Positions 48,580 through 55,423 of a stretch of DNA of 64,000 nucleotides are shown one piece after another; positions within the stretch are counted from its first letter, which is position 1; the number at the start of each line of letters is the position of its first letter. Source of the DNA: Armatimonadota bacterium (GTDB lineage: Bacteria; Armatimonadota; Fimbriimonadia; Fimbriimonadales; Fimbriimonadaceae); contig WGMG01000006.1 of NCBI GenBank assembly GCA_016125185.1, positions 930,001 to 994,000 on the forward strand, read 5' to 3'. Under the pieces are notes generated by a model. The model worked only from the letters and a program-made list of their open reading frames with translations, was not told where the DNA came from and made no database searches. The position numbers were made by a program, and so were the translations under genes.

Positions 48580-50427
48580 TCAGCATTCTCGATTGCCTTT
48601 AGGCCTGAAGTTAATGGACTTACGAATTCGGATATGTCGTCCAGCCTCTTCTTCTTCTGCGATACGAGAAGTGTGAGCCTGCAGTAAATCGCTTCTCGTG
48701 ATAATGCCAATTACAATATCGGGATGTTGTTGGGAAACAACGGGCAATCTCCCTACGTTACACCTCACCATCAAGTCCGCCGCCTCTCGTAACGTATTGT
48801 CATCAAAAGCCCTTATCGGTAGTTGCTTGATAAGAGAGCCCGCAGTTGCCTCATTTGGCACTAAAGGGTCGAAAATCTCCTTTCGAGTGATTACACCGGC
48901 AAGCCTCCCCTCGGAGTTGATGACTGGGTAACCGTGGTGTCCTTTTGAACCGTGCGAAAACGATGTTTCCGTTCTTACTTTCCCAATTAAATCCGTGTCA
49001 TTTATGCAAGTCACAGCCTTAACGCCGCACGAGGCAACAAGCTGTCGGGACAAATAGTCTGCCTCATAATCACTCGGGACGACAACACCCCGTCGAACGA
49101 TCTTTTCAGTCATGATGGTATTGCGCATCATAGTCAGAGAGACCAGATATGCGATTGTGCAGCTACCGAGCAATGGGAAGATGCCAACGGGCTGTAGCGT
49201 AGCTTCAAATGCGAAAATTACAGACGTCAGCATGGCACGTGAAGCGCCTGTGAACATTGCCGCCATCCCTACTAGTGCGCAAAGCCGTATGTCGGTTCCA
49301 ACGGCTGGAACGTATGTCTGAAACGTTAGCCCTAGCAATGCCCCAATTCCTCCACCAATTGTAAAGAGCGGCGCAAGCGTTCCTCCGGAAGTTCCACTCC
49401 CTAGGGCGATGAGCCATGATGCCAATTTGGTAAACGTCAGTAAAACCAGGGCTCCGCCCACGATCTTTCCGCCAAGTAGCGAAACAATGTTGTCATAACC
49501 GACGCCTAGGGTTGATGGAGAAGCTAGCCCTATAAGACCCACGGCGACTCCCCCAATTGCTGGCCACCACATCCAATGTATCGGAAGGCGCTCAAAGATA
49601 TCCTCGATGGCATAGACGAGTTTCGTGACAACCACTGCCACAAGTCCGATAACTGCACCAATTACCAGATAAGCGATTAATGCTTCTTTGCTTGGCACTT
49701 GTACGTTCGGCATGGCAAATACTGGACCTGAATGGAAGAGGAGTGACCTTGCCCCAGCTGCAACTGCGCAGGCTAGGGCTATTGGCGCAAGCGACCGTGA
49801 TCGAAACTCAAAGAGGAGAAGCTCTATAGCCAATACCACAGCCGAAATAGGCGTCCCGAAAATCGCCGTCATGCCGGAAGCAGCACCTGCAGCCAGCAAT
49901 ACTTTTCGTTCTGATCCGGTTGTTCTTAATATTTGGCCCAGTAGTGACCCAAGTGCTCCTCCCGTCGCAATAATCGGACCTTCTGCTCCAAACGGGCCTC
50001 CCGTTCCTATGGCGATGGCGGATGACAGGGGCTTGAGGATCGTGACCCGCGGAGGAATGCGACTACAGTTCGTAAGCACTTGCTCCATCGCCTCAGGAAT
50101 ACCATGACCACGGATGGCCGCCGACCCATATCGAGCCAAAAACCCCACGATGAGTCCTCCAAGCGGCGGGGCAAGGACAAACCATAGCGGACTTAGAGCC
50201 TGGGAAGGTGTTGCATCGGCAACTGAAAAATGGTGAAGAAATACAAGGTTCGTAACAAAGTTGATGAGGAGCACCAATAGCTTCGCCACAACCACCGTCA
50301 ATAGGGAAATCAGAACGGCAATTGAACATAGAAAGACGACACGGTCCTGAGAGGTACGGGACTCTTCTTTGGTCACATTGGGTCGAGGATCTTTGTGATC
50401 GGGGCTCAGGTCTTTTTGAACGTCCAC
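48580..50427 (-). CDS. ClC-family chloride channel/transporter with CBS pair
   Basis: 615 residues. The membrane part has the conserved gate segment GTGGPFGAEGPII with gating Glu149, TGASRAMLTSVIFAFEAT, and GSGTSGGTLAPLFTIGGG as the G-x-x-x-P-type anion helix. The first selectivity block reads RGHGIPEAM rather than GSGIP, as in a bacterial subgroup. Two CBS domains fill about residues 470-600 (AVTCINDTDLIGK...GHHGYPVINSEGRLAGVITRKEI; MVRCNVGRLPVVSQQHPDIVIGIITRSDL). GTG start inside a large palindrome, with TATATT seven bases before it. Codons are more AT-rich than in neighbours. It is divergent from marR, which probably controls it. Confidence 0.92.
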   Translation of the reverse strand: MDVQKDLSPDHKDPRPNVTKEESRTSQDRVVFLCSIAVLISLLTVVVAKLLVLLINFVTNLVFLHHFSVADATPSQALSPLWFVLAPPLGGLIVGFLARYGSAAIRGHGIPEAMEQVLTNCSRIPPRVTILKPLSSAIAIGTGGPFGAEGPIIATGGALGSLLGQILRTTGSERKVLLAAGAASGMTAIFGTPISAVVLAIELLLFEFRSRSLAPIALACAVAAGARSLLFHSGPVFAMPNVQVPSKEALIAYLVIGAVIGLVAVVVTKLVYAIEDIFERLPIHWMWWPAIGGVAVGLIGLASPSTLGVGYDNIVSLLGGKIVGGALVLLTFTKLASWLIALGSGTSGGTLAPLFTIGGGIGALLGLTFQTYVPAVGTDIRLCALVGMAAMFTGASRAMLTSVIFAFEATLQPVGIFPLLGSCTIAYLVSLTMMRNTIMTEKIVRRGVVVPSDYEADYLSRQLVASCGVKAVTCINDTDLIGKVRTETSFSHGSKGHHGYPVINSEGRLAGVITRKEIFDPLVPNEATAGSLIKQLPIRAFDDNTLREAADLMVRCNVGRLPVVSQQHPDIVIGIITRSDLLQAHTSRIAEEEEAGRHIRIRKSINFRPKGNREC

Positions 50428-50466
50428 TCCTTCTAATATATCCTAATGGGATATATTAGAAGGAGT
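50426..50466. promoter_or_regulatory. Large palindrome over the divergent clc/marR promoters
   Basis: Perfect 18-base arms ACTCCTTCTAATATATCC (50426-50443) and GGATATATTAGAAGGAGT (50449-50466) around a five-base centre. Each arm carries TATATT, fit for a -10 box, and AGAAGGAG, a Shine-Dalgarno. The ClC GTG overlaps the left end; the marR ATG at 50470 lies four bases after the right-hand AAGGAG. Size, symmetry and place suit an operator bound by the MarR product. Confidence 0.75.
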
Positions 50467-50469
50467 CCT

Positions 50470-50862
50470 ATGCCCCTCGATAAGAATGGCTATGAAACTT
50501 TGCTTCAACTCCGGTCTGCAATCCGGAAGTACATCCGCTTCGTCGACGAAGGCGCTCATGCCGTTGGCATTACGCCTCAGCAACACCAACTATTGCTCGC
50601 CATCAAGGGGCAACAGAGGAGAGATTGGGCGACGGTATCGGAAATTGCGGACGAACTGCAACTGAAACACAATTCTGCTGTTGGCCTGGCGAATAGATGT
50701 CAGACTGCTGGGCTGATCCGAAAAGAAGCTTCAATGCAAGATCGCAGGTATGTCCGGCTATTTCTTACAGCGAGAGGCGAAAGCCTTCTAGAAGAACTGA
50801 CTTTGCGAAACCTTGAACAACTTCATCTCCTGAAAAATGCCTTTACTTTCGTCATCAAATGA
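50470..50862 (+). CDS. MarR-family transcriptional regulator
   Basis: 130 residues: LRSAIRKYIRFVDEGAHAVGITPQQHQLLLAIKG, winged helix TVSEIADELQLKHNSAVGLANRCQTAGLIRKEASMQDRRYVRLFLTARGESLLEEL. The D-R-R wing and the recognition helix are intact. I chose the ATG at 50470 because AAGGAG sits four bases before it; an ATG at 50446 would lie in the centre of the palindrome. It most likely represses itself and the divergent ClC gene through that palindrome. The inducer is unknown. Codon use is AT-rich like that of the ClC gene. Confidence 0.88.
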   Translation: MPLDKNGYETLLQLRSAIRKYIRFVDEGAHAVGITPQQHQLLLAIKGQQRRDWATVSEIADELQLKHNSAVGLANRCQTAGLIRKEASMQDRRYVRLFLTARGESLLEELTLRNLEQLHLLKNAFTFVIK

Positions 50863-51130
50863 ACCTCTCTAGGGCACAAACAACCTCTAGACTTCCGGCT
50901 CACAACGAAACCGTTCCAAGTGCTTGCTTAGTCAACCTGAAGACGGTGAGAAAGCTGTGCGACATGATGTACTATTGCATCTGGCTCGCTACGGCTTTGA
51001 ACCTACGGAATATAGCCTTTTGAGCCAAGTAGGCATGTTGGCTGCTTCACTTTGTTTGCGCTACCTCGCTAGCGAACCCCAAGTACCGGTGCGATTGGCA
51101 AGTTCTCACCCAGCGGCTATGCAAAAATGC
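50863..51130. other. Gene-free stretch after marR
   Basis: 268 bases, AT-richer than the flanks. A 73-codon plus-strand frame (50924-51145) is without family resemblance and runs into a terminator hairpin, so it is not called. No repeat or tRNA-like fold that I could pair was found. Confidence 0.4.
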
Positions 51131-51156
51131 AAAAGACATCCTTAAGGGATGCCTTT
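51131..51156 (-). terminator. Intrinsic terminator below the truncated tRNA copy
   Basis: On the minus strand AAAGGCATCC-CTTAA-GGATGTCTTT forms a ten-pair stem with one G-T pair, then TTGCATTTTTG. It follows the tRNA 3'-end fragment at the same distance as a normal tRNA terminator, which suggests that the fragment was once part of a complete gene. Confidence 0.6.
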
Positions 51157-51161
51157 CACAT

Positions 51162-51186
51162 TTTGGTACTCCGGACGGGATTCGAA
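51162..51186 (-). pseudogene. Truncated copy of the tRNA-Glu 3' end (25 bases)
   Basis: Identical over 25 bases to 51290-51314: the T-loop, 3' T-stem, 3' acceptor strand, discriminator and CCA of tRNA-Glu, plus two following bases. Upstream of it (51187-51250) no matching acceptor strand or anticodon arm can be found, so it is not a functional tRNA. It could be an attachment-site remnant from integration at the tRNA or a decayed tandem tRNA gene. Confidence 0.65.
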
Positions 51187-51254
51187 TGCCGATACTCGGC
51201 ACGTCGCAGGCTCCGCCCGCAGGCAGAGTTCTCACCAGCCCAATCTCCAAACCA

Positions 51255-51286
51255 AAAACCCCTACGCCAAAGAGCGTAAGGGTTTT
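51255..51286 (-). terminator. Intrinsic terminator of tRNA-Glu
   Basis: Minus strand AAAACCCTTACGC-TCTTTG-GCGTAGGGGTTTT forms 13 pairs with one G-T and ends in a T-run (TTTTTGGTTTGG). It starts six bases after the CCA end. Confidence 0.8.
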
Positions 51287-51291
51287 CAGTT

Positions 51292-51368
51292 TGGTACTCC
51301 GGACGGGATTCGAACCCGCGATCTTCGCCGTGAGAGGGCGATGTCCTGAACCGCTAGACGACCGGAGC
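51292..51368 (-). tRNA. tRNA-Glu (anticodon CTC)
   Basis: A cloverleaf can be drawn by hand. The acceptor strands are GCTCCGG and CCGGAGT with discriminator A and an encoded CCA. The anticodon stem is TCGCC/GGCGA around the loop CTCTCAC, giving anticodon CTC, and the T-arm is GCGGG-TTCGAAT-CCCGT. The first acceptor pair is G1-U72, a wobble. The intrinsic terminator lies directly downstream. Proteins read through this tRNA on the plus strand are artefacts. Confidence 0.93.
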
Positions 51369-51413
51369 AAGCGAGACATAAAGATACCCGATTCGGTTAG
51401 AATTCGGAGATCA

Positions 51414-52115
51414 ATGCTCTTTCGAAAAAGAACCGATCCAAATGTGGTCCTCAAATCTATTCAAGCCCTAAGTCCGCGCGATCAATTCGATCGCAAGGAG
51501 CTTTGCGAAAAAGCTCTCAAAGGCTTAGGATTTCAGGTGAACCCACGGCTTCCCGCTATCGAAAGCGAAGGTGAGGTTCGAATCCGATCTAGTGATGAAC
51601 TCTACAAACGGATGATCGCCTTATTCTTGGTGACTGGAAGTGCCCACCATCCGGATGGGCCATTCTTCAGAGAGTATGTTGATGAACACAGAATTGTCGA
51701 TTGGTTGTCCAAAAGGGAGCAAGAGTTTTTCTACAACGACGACCGCAAAGAAAGGGACATTGTCAACTTTACTTGGGGGACCGAAGCCTTCATCTTGCTA
51801 TCGTGGTGTGGTGGACTGATCGACACCCTCACTTTTCCTCAACGGCAGTCCTCGATTGAACCGATTGCAGACCTATTACCGCAAGAGATTGAAGAAGAGG
51901 GCGAGTTACAGTCGGCGTTGCGCGTGCGGAGTACAACGGAACTGCTAAACGTGTCCGACTTCTTATACCGTCTTCACTGGGCACTGCGAAGCCCTCCCAA
52001 GAAGGGGCAGGCTTTTGCGGATTGGGAAATCGTGATGGAATGGCATAAAGCGATCAACTGGATGACTTGCTACGATAACGAAGACGATTGGGATCAAGTT
52101 TCCACCGACACCTAA
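51414..52115 (+). CDS. DUF4272 family protein
   Basis: 233 residues from the ATG at 51414, which has GGAG four bases upstream; a longer frame runs back through the tRNA and is rejected. Markers of DUF4272 are RKELCEKALKGLGFQVNPRLPAIESEGEVRIRSSDELYKRMIALFLV, FTWGTEAFILLSWCGGLIDTLTFPQ, NVSDFLYRLHWALR and VMEWHKAINWMTCYDNEDDWDQVSTDT. Function unknown; such proteins are often near toxin-immunity or tRNA-adjacent loci, but nothing of that kind is seen here. Its stop overlaps the convergent alkB gene (CTAA). Confidence 0.85.
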   Translation: MLFRKRTDPNVVLKSIQALSPRDQFDRKELCEKALKGLGFQVNPRLPAIESEGEVRIRSSDELYKRMIALFLVTGSAHHPDGPFFREYVDEHRIVDWLSKREQEFFYNDDRKERDIVNFTWGTEAFILLSWCGGLIDTLTFPQRQSSIEPIADLLPQEIEEEGELQSALRVRSTTELLNVSDFLYRLHWALRSPPKKGQAFADWEIVMEWHKAINWMTCYDNEDDWDQVSTDT

Positions 52116-52678
52116 AGCTTCGTCCGGTACGTAATCGAGATTCGGCGTTTTCGCATCCGCCGCCCGCCGCCCTGCACCACGTCGCTTTGACGTTTGTAAA
52201 TCTCATGGGTCCATTCAGTTCGGCTTGGACCCGACATCACCGCCACACTTCTTGGCTCTAGCCATTGCTCGAACTTTGCACTCGACTCGATATGGGCAAA
52301 CTCCATTGGATAGCAGTCGAGAAGAGAAATGGTGACCACCTGACTTTCAGGATCGGGCATCTCGTCTACATGCGCGGCGATGCCTTGCCCTGGCTTGTAC
52401 TCGTTGATCAGCACGTGGTCGGGCACCACCAGCACCAAGCCGAGATCGAACAGGCGTTGAGCGAAAGCCTTGAGGATCGGCGGCACCTCGCAATAATGCG
52501 AAGGATCTCGATACGATTGGCCGTAGAACTGTCGACGCCGTGCATAGCCACGGTCCCATGGCTGAGAATCGATCCACTGAACGACCTCCAATTCCTCAGC
52601 CTCGGACATAAAATCTGGCAGATACACCAACCCCTCCGGCGGCGCAACGACTTTTTCGTCAAAAGTGAATAGAGTCAT
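52112..52678 (-). CDS. alkB: AlkB-family 2-oxoglutarate/Fe(II) dioxygenase
   Basis: 188 residues. Iron ligands His103 and Asp105 in AAHVDEM and His158 in EWTHEI are present, with the 2-oxoglutarate-binding RxxxxxR (Arg179, Arg185) in RKRRISITYR and an NEYKPGQGI strand. It removes alkyl groups from DNA or RNA bases or from proteins by oxidation. The N-terminal half (GLVYLPDFMSEAEELEVVQWIDSQPW) is the usual AlkB lead-in. No Shine-Dalgarno is seen; a perfect palindrome overlaps the ATG and the -10 box, so the gene is probably repressed under normal growth. It is convergent with DUF4272. Confidence 0.88.
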   Translation of the reverse strand: MTLFTFDEKVVAPPEGLVYLPDFMSEAEELEVVQWIDSQPWDRGYARRRQFYGQSYRDPSHYCEVPPILKAFAQRLFDLGLVLVVPDHVLINEYKPGQGIAAHVDEMPDPESQVVTISLLDCYPMEFAHIESSAKFEQWLEPRSVAVMSGPSRTEWTHEIYKRQSDVVQGGGRRMRKRRISITYRTKL

Positions 52679-52702
52679 AATGTAGACACTAGTCTACATT
52701 AT
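52677..52702 (-). promoter_or_regulatory. Operator-like palindrome over the alkB promoter and start codon
   Basis: ATAATGTAGAC-N4-GTCTACATTAT, perfect 11-base arms. On the minus strand a consensus TATAAT (52698-52703) lies 19 bases before the ATG, and the palindrome runs from that box to within the start codon. Transcription would begin inside the palindrome and give a leader of about 13 bases. The size suits a TetR-like or similar dimeric repressor; I cannot assign it to a known box. Confidence 0.65.
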
Positions 52703-52721
52703 ATTAACCCGAATGAGAAGG

Positions 52722-53150
52722 CTAATCGACCGAAGCGACCACGCCGTGGTAGGTCGTTCCGTCGTTGGTCAGGTCAATGGGCGTATCGGAACTCTTGTCG
52801 GGAATGCCGCCAAAGATTGTTACCAAGCCGCCGATCGACGTGCCGGGCGGCGGCGGAACAAAGACGGTGTAGTAGCCGGAAATCGTAAAGGTCCCCGCAC
52901 CAACGTTTAGTTTGCCAGTCACGGTTGCCCGCGCGATGATGGCCGCTGATGTGGTGCTCACCATCGCGCAATGGCCGGTCACGGTGCCGTCAGCGGCGAT
53001 TTGAAAGTCGACAATGGTCGAGTTAGTAGAGCTTTGGGCCACCGTTCCGCTGTAGTTGCCGGTCGCGTTCGAGGCGAGCGATCCGCCTCCCCCGCCGCAC
53101 CCGGCGGTAATGATCAAAGCGCCGACAAGAATCGCAAACCGGGAGACCAT
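52722..53150 (-). CDS. Exported lipoprotein of unknown function
   Basis: 142 residues with a lipobox (IITAGCGGGGG), so the mature protein starts at a lipidated cysteine near residue 18. The mature part is small beta-rich, threonine- and serine-rich (ATGNYSGTVAQSSTNSTIVDFQIAADGTVTGHC), with repeated short strands. No family recognised. It is ten bases from the penicillin acylase gene upstream and probably in its operon. Confidence 0.65.
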   Translation of the reverse strand: MVSRFAILVGALIITAGCGGGGGSLASNATGNYSGTVAQSSTNSTIVDFQIAADGTVTGHCAMVSTTSAAIIARATVTGKLNVGAGTFTISGYYTVFVPPPPGTSIGGLVTIFGGIPDKSSDTPIDLTNDGTTYHGVVASVD

Positions 53151-53159
53151 GATTACACT

Positions 53160-55316
53160 TTACGGGAGAATCCTCATCGGTTTGTATCGAAAGTCCCGGG
53201 CAAACTCGACTTGGTCGAAAGAATGGGGCCCAGTTGTGGCCACGCCGGGCGTCACCACATTCTCGCCCACCGGCCTGTCGCCAAGTTGGATGATTTGGAT
53301 ATAGGTTCCGCGGTCGCGGTAGAGCACAGGGTCAAGACCCGAACCGGGAGGAACCGGAATCGTCGATGCCACAAAGCCCTTGCCGGGAATGGTGTCCTCG
53401 GCTTTTTGGATAGCCGCTTCGATGACCTGCTTGGCCGTTCGTCCATTCAGATAGTTGAACTTTGTTTCACCTCTCAGGGCGCGAGCCATCACGTCCGGCT
53501 GGGCCACCAACGCAAAGTTGTCATTGCCAGCGAAGTTTCCGGTTGTCGGCAAGAACAGTTCGTTTCGAAGCGCAGAGATAAAGGCGTTGTAGACCAGCGC
53601 ATCTTTCGAGCCCGCCATCATCGCGCCGTGGAATGTGTCAAACGCCTTTTCGTCCTGCAGGAACGGGCCAAACGTGTTCCAGGTCGAGCTATGCGTCGCC
53701 AAACGGATGACGGCTTGCTCGAGGTCCTGCGTGGTCTTCTTGCCGGATGGGGTTAGGAAGTCGACGAGGACATTGTTGCGAAACGCCTCTCCCCACGCCG
53801 GGGTGTCGAGGTTTGGCCACCAGGAAACCGGCTTGTTGTTCCAGTTGCACACCCAGCCGCGCTTGGGGTTCCAAACGTGCGGCATGTCGTCGAACGAGAT
53901 CATGCCTTGCCATTCGGCATCCTTGGTCGCGGGCAAAGGGAACCGAGGGTCGTAGCCGTCGGCCCGCTTGGGCACCCAGCCGAGGTAGCGCCACCCGATA
54001 TCGCCCGACTTGAGAGCGATGAAGCAGTTGAAGTTCATCGTCGCCCGCTTGGTGGTTTTGTCGAAATCGCTCTTGGTTTTGGTGTTCCAAAGTCCGGCAA
54101 CCGCCTCGTAGGACTGAAGCTCGTGACCTTCGTACGCTCGCTTGCGGGCAAAGGCCGTGAACTTGTTCTTGACCTCGTAAACGATCGGCCCGTAGTCGGT
54201 GTCTTGGCGCACTACCTTCGAATTCGCTTCGCCTTTGACGGGAAGGTCGTACTCCGTGTTCACGATCTTCTTGTTCTTCCCATCGACGGTGTAACCCTGG
54301 TCACTGGTGCGGAGGACGTAGATGTCCTCGGTGTCGGCCACGCCAGTCGTGAGGCCCCAGGCCGCGTCGGGCGTCGCACCGATCAACACTCCCGGAATGC
54401 CGGGTACGTCCATACCCACGACGTCGAGGCCCGGTGCATGGATCGAGGTTTCATGGACGATGGACGGGATGGTGAAGCCCATCTGCGGACCGCTCAGCAA
54501 AAGCGCATTGCCGGTCGCCGACATCGATTTGTTGACGACGGCGCAGTAGCTGCCGGTTTTGAAGGGTGTTGCCAGCCGCTCCCACTCGCGCTTATTCTCT
54601 TCAAGCGACACCACTCGCACGCCAGGCAGAAGCTCGAAAATGCCAAGGTCAGGGAGCTTGGTGAGGTGCTTCAGCGTCTCGACCGCGGTCGGATTCGGGA
54701 AGGTCGGCGGCTTCTTGACCGGGTCGTCTTCGGGGTAGCAGGTCGGGATCGCTTTGGGATCGTTCTGCCAGGCGAAATCGTCGAAGACATCGAGAGCTTT
54801 CTTGCCGATTTTGGGCTGAAGCTCGAGGTACTTGAACATCGCAAAGTTTCGTAGTTCACCGGCTCCGCCGCGGCCAAAAAGCTGGACGAGGTTGATGGTG
54901 ATGGCGGCGGAGTCGAGGACCGTCCAAGGCTCAGGCTTCAGGCCATTTTGTGCGTACTCCGGCGGCAGATCACCCTCTTTCAGGTACTTGTTCACGCCGT
55001 CCGAGTACGACTGAAACCACTGCTTGATGTTCTTTGGCAGTCGGTCGAACTGCGCTTGAATCTCTTTCGGCGTGTAGAACTGTTGAAACTGCTTCTTATC
55101 GGCCTCGAGGTACTGCTTGCCAAATGCCTCGCTGAGGCGGCTCCGAGAGCTACGGCGGCTCATCTCCATCTGCCACATCCGGTCCTGGGCGGTCGCGTAA
55201 CCGGCCCACATCATCGCCTCGTCGACGGTTTTCGCGTGGATGATGGGGACGCCGTACCGGTCGCGTTCGAGAGGGCTTTGCCAGAGGGTCAGGCACGCGG
55301 CGATGGATGCAAGCAT
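53160..55316 (-). CDS. Penicillin acylase family (S45, Ntn-hydrolase) protein
   Basis: 718 residues. After a short N-terminal hydrophobic segment, ERDRYGVPIIHAKTVDEAMMWAGYATAQDRMWQMEMSRR is the classic alpha-chain start. The beta-chain nucleophile is Ser256 at TGSYCAVVNKSMSATGNALLLSGPQMGF, where maturation would cut before the serine. The residues after it are Tyr-Cys rather than the common Asn-x-Trp. The rest (GVLIGATPDAAWGLTTGVADTEDIY) matches the beta chain. Such enzymes hydrolyse amides, including acyl-homoserine lactones, cyclic lipopeptides and beta-lactams; substrate unknown. The lipoprotein gene lies ten bases downstream. Confidence 0.87.
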   Translation of the reverse strand: MLASIAACLTLWQSPLERDRYGVPIIHAKTVDEAMMWAGYATAQDRMWQMEMSRRSSRSRLSEAFGKQYLEADKKQFQQFYTPKEIQAQFDRLPKNIKQWFQSYSDGVNKYLKEGDLPPEYAQNGLKPEPWTVLDSAAITINLVQLFGRGGAGELRNFAMFKYLELQPKIGKKALDVFDDFAWQNDPKAIPTCYPEDDPVKKPPTFPNPTAVETLKHLTKLPDLGIFELLPGVRVVSLEENKREWERLATPFKTGSYCAVVNKSMSATGNALLLSGPQMGFTIPSIVHETSIHAPGLDVVGMDVPGIPGVLIGATPDAAWGLTTGVADTEDIYVLRTSDQGYTVDGKNKKIVNTEYDLPVKGEANSKVVRQDTDYGPIVYEVKNKFTAFARKRAYEGHELQSYEAVAGLWNTKTKSDFDKTTKRATMNFNCFIALKSGDIGWRYLGWVPKRADGYDPRFPLPATKDAEWQGMISFDDMPHVWNPKRGWVCNWNNKPVSWWPNLDTPAWGEAFRNNVLVDFLTPSGKKTTQDLEQAVIRLATHSSTWNTFGPFLQDEKAFDTFHGAMMAGSKDALVYNAFISALRNELFLPTTGNFAGNDNFALVAQPDVMARALRGETKFNYLNGRTAKQVIEAAIQKAEDTIPGKGFVASTIPVPPGSGLDPVLYRDRGTYIQIIQLGDRPVGENVVTPGVATTGPHSFDQVEFARDFRYKPMRILP

Positions 55317-55423
55317 GCTGGTAGTTTAACTCAACACCAGGCTTCTGGCTTCAGCTTTCAGGCTTCAGAAACAAGAGAAATTGCCCTAGCGAAGCGAGCC
55401 CTTGCCCTAAGACGTGGCGGCCC

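Noticed and set aside
48358-48710. Two short minus-strand frames before and across the end of the ClC gene
   Set aside because: One overlaps ClC coding DNA in another frame; neither has a good ribosome-binding site or recognisable family.
50924-51145. 73-codon plus-strand frame after marR, with GFEPT-like text that can arise opposite a tRNA T-loop
   Set aside because: No family; I tried to fold a minus-strand tRNA here and the T-stem does not pair. It also runs into a terminator.
51186-51413. Upstream extension of the DUF4272 frame
   Set aside because: It reads through the antisense of tRNA-Glu and its terminator; the ATG at 51414 has a ribosome-binding site and matches the family start.
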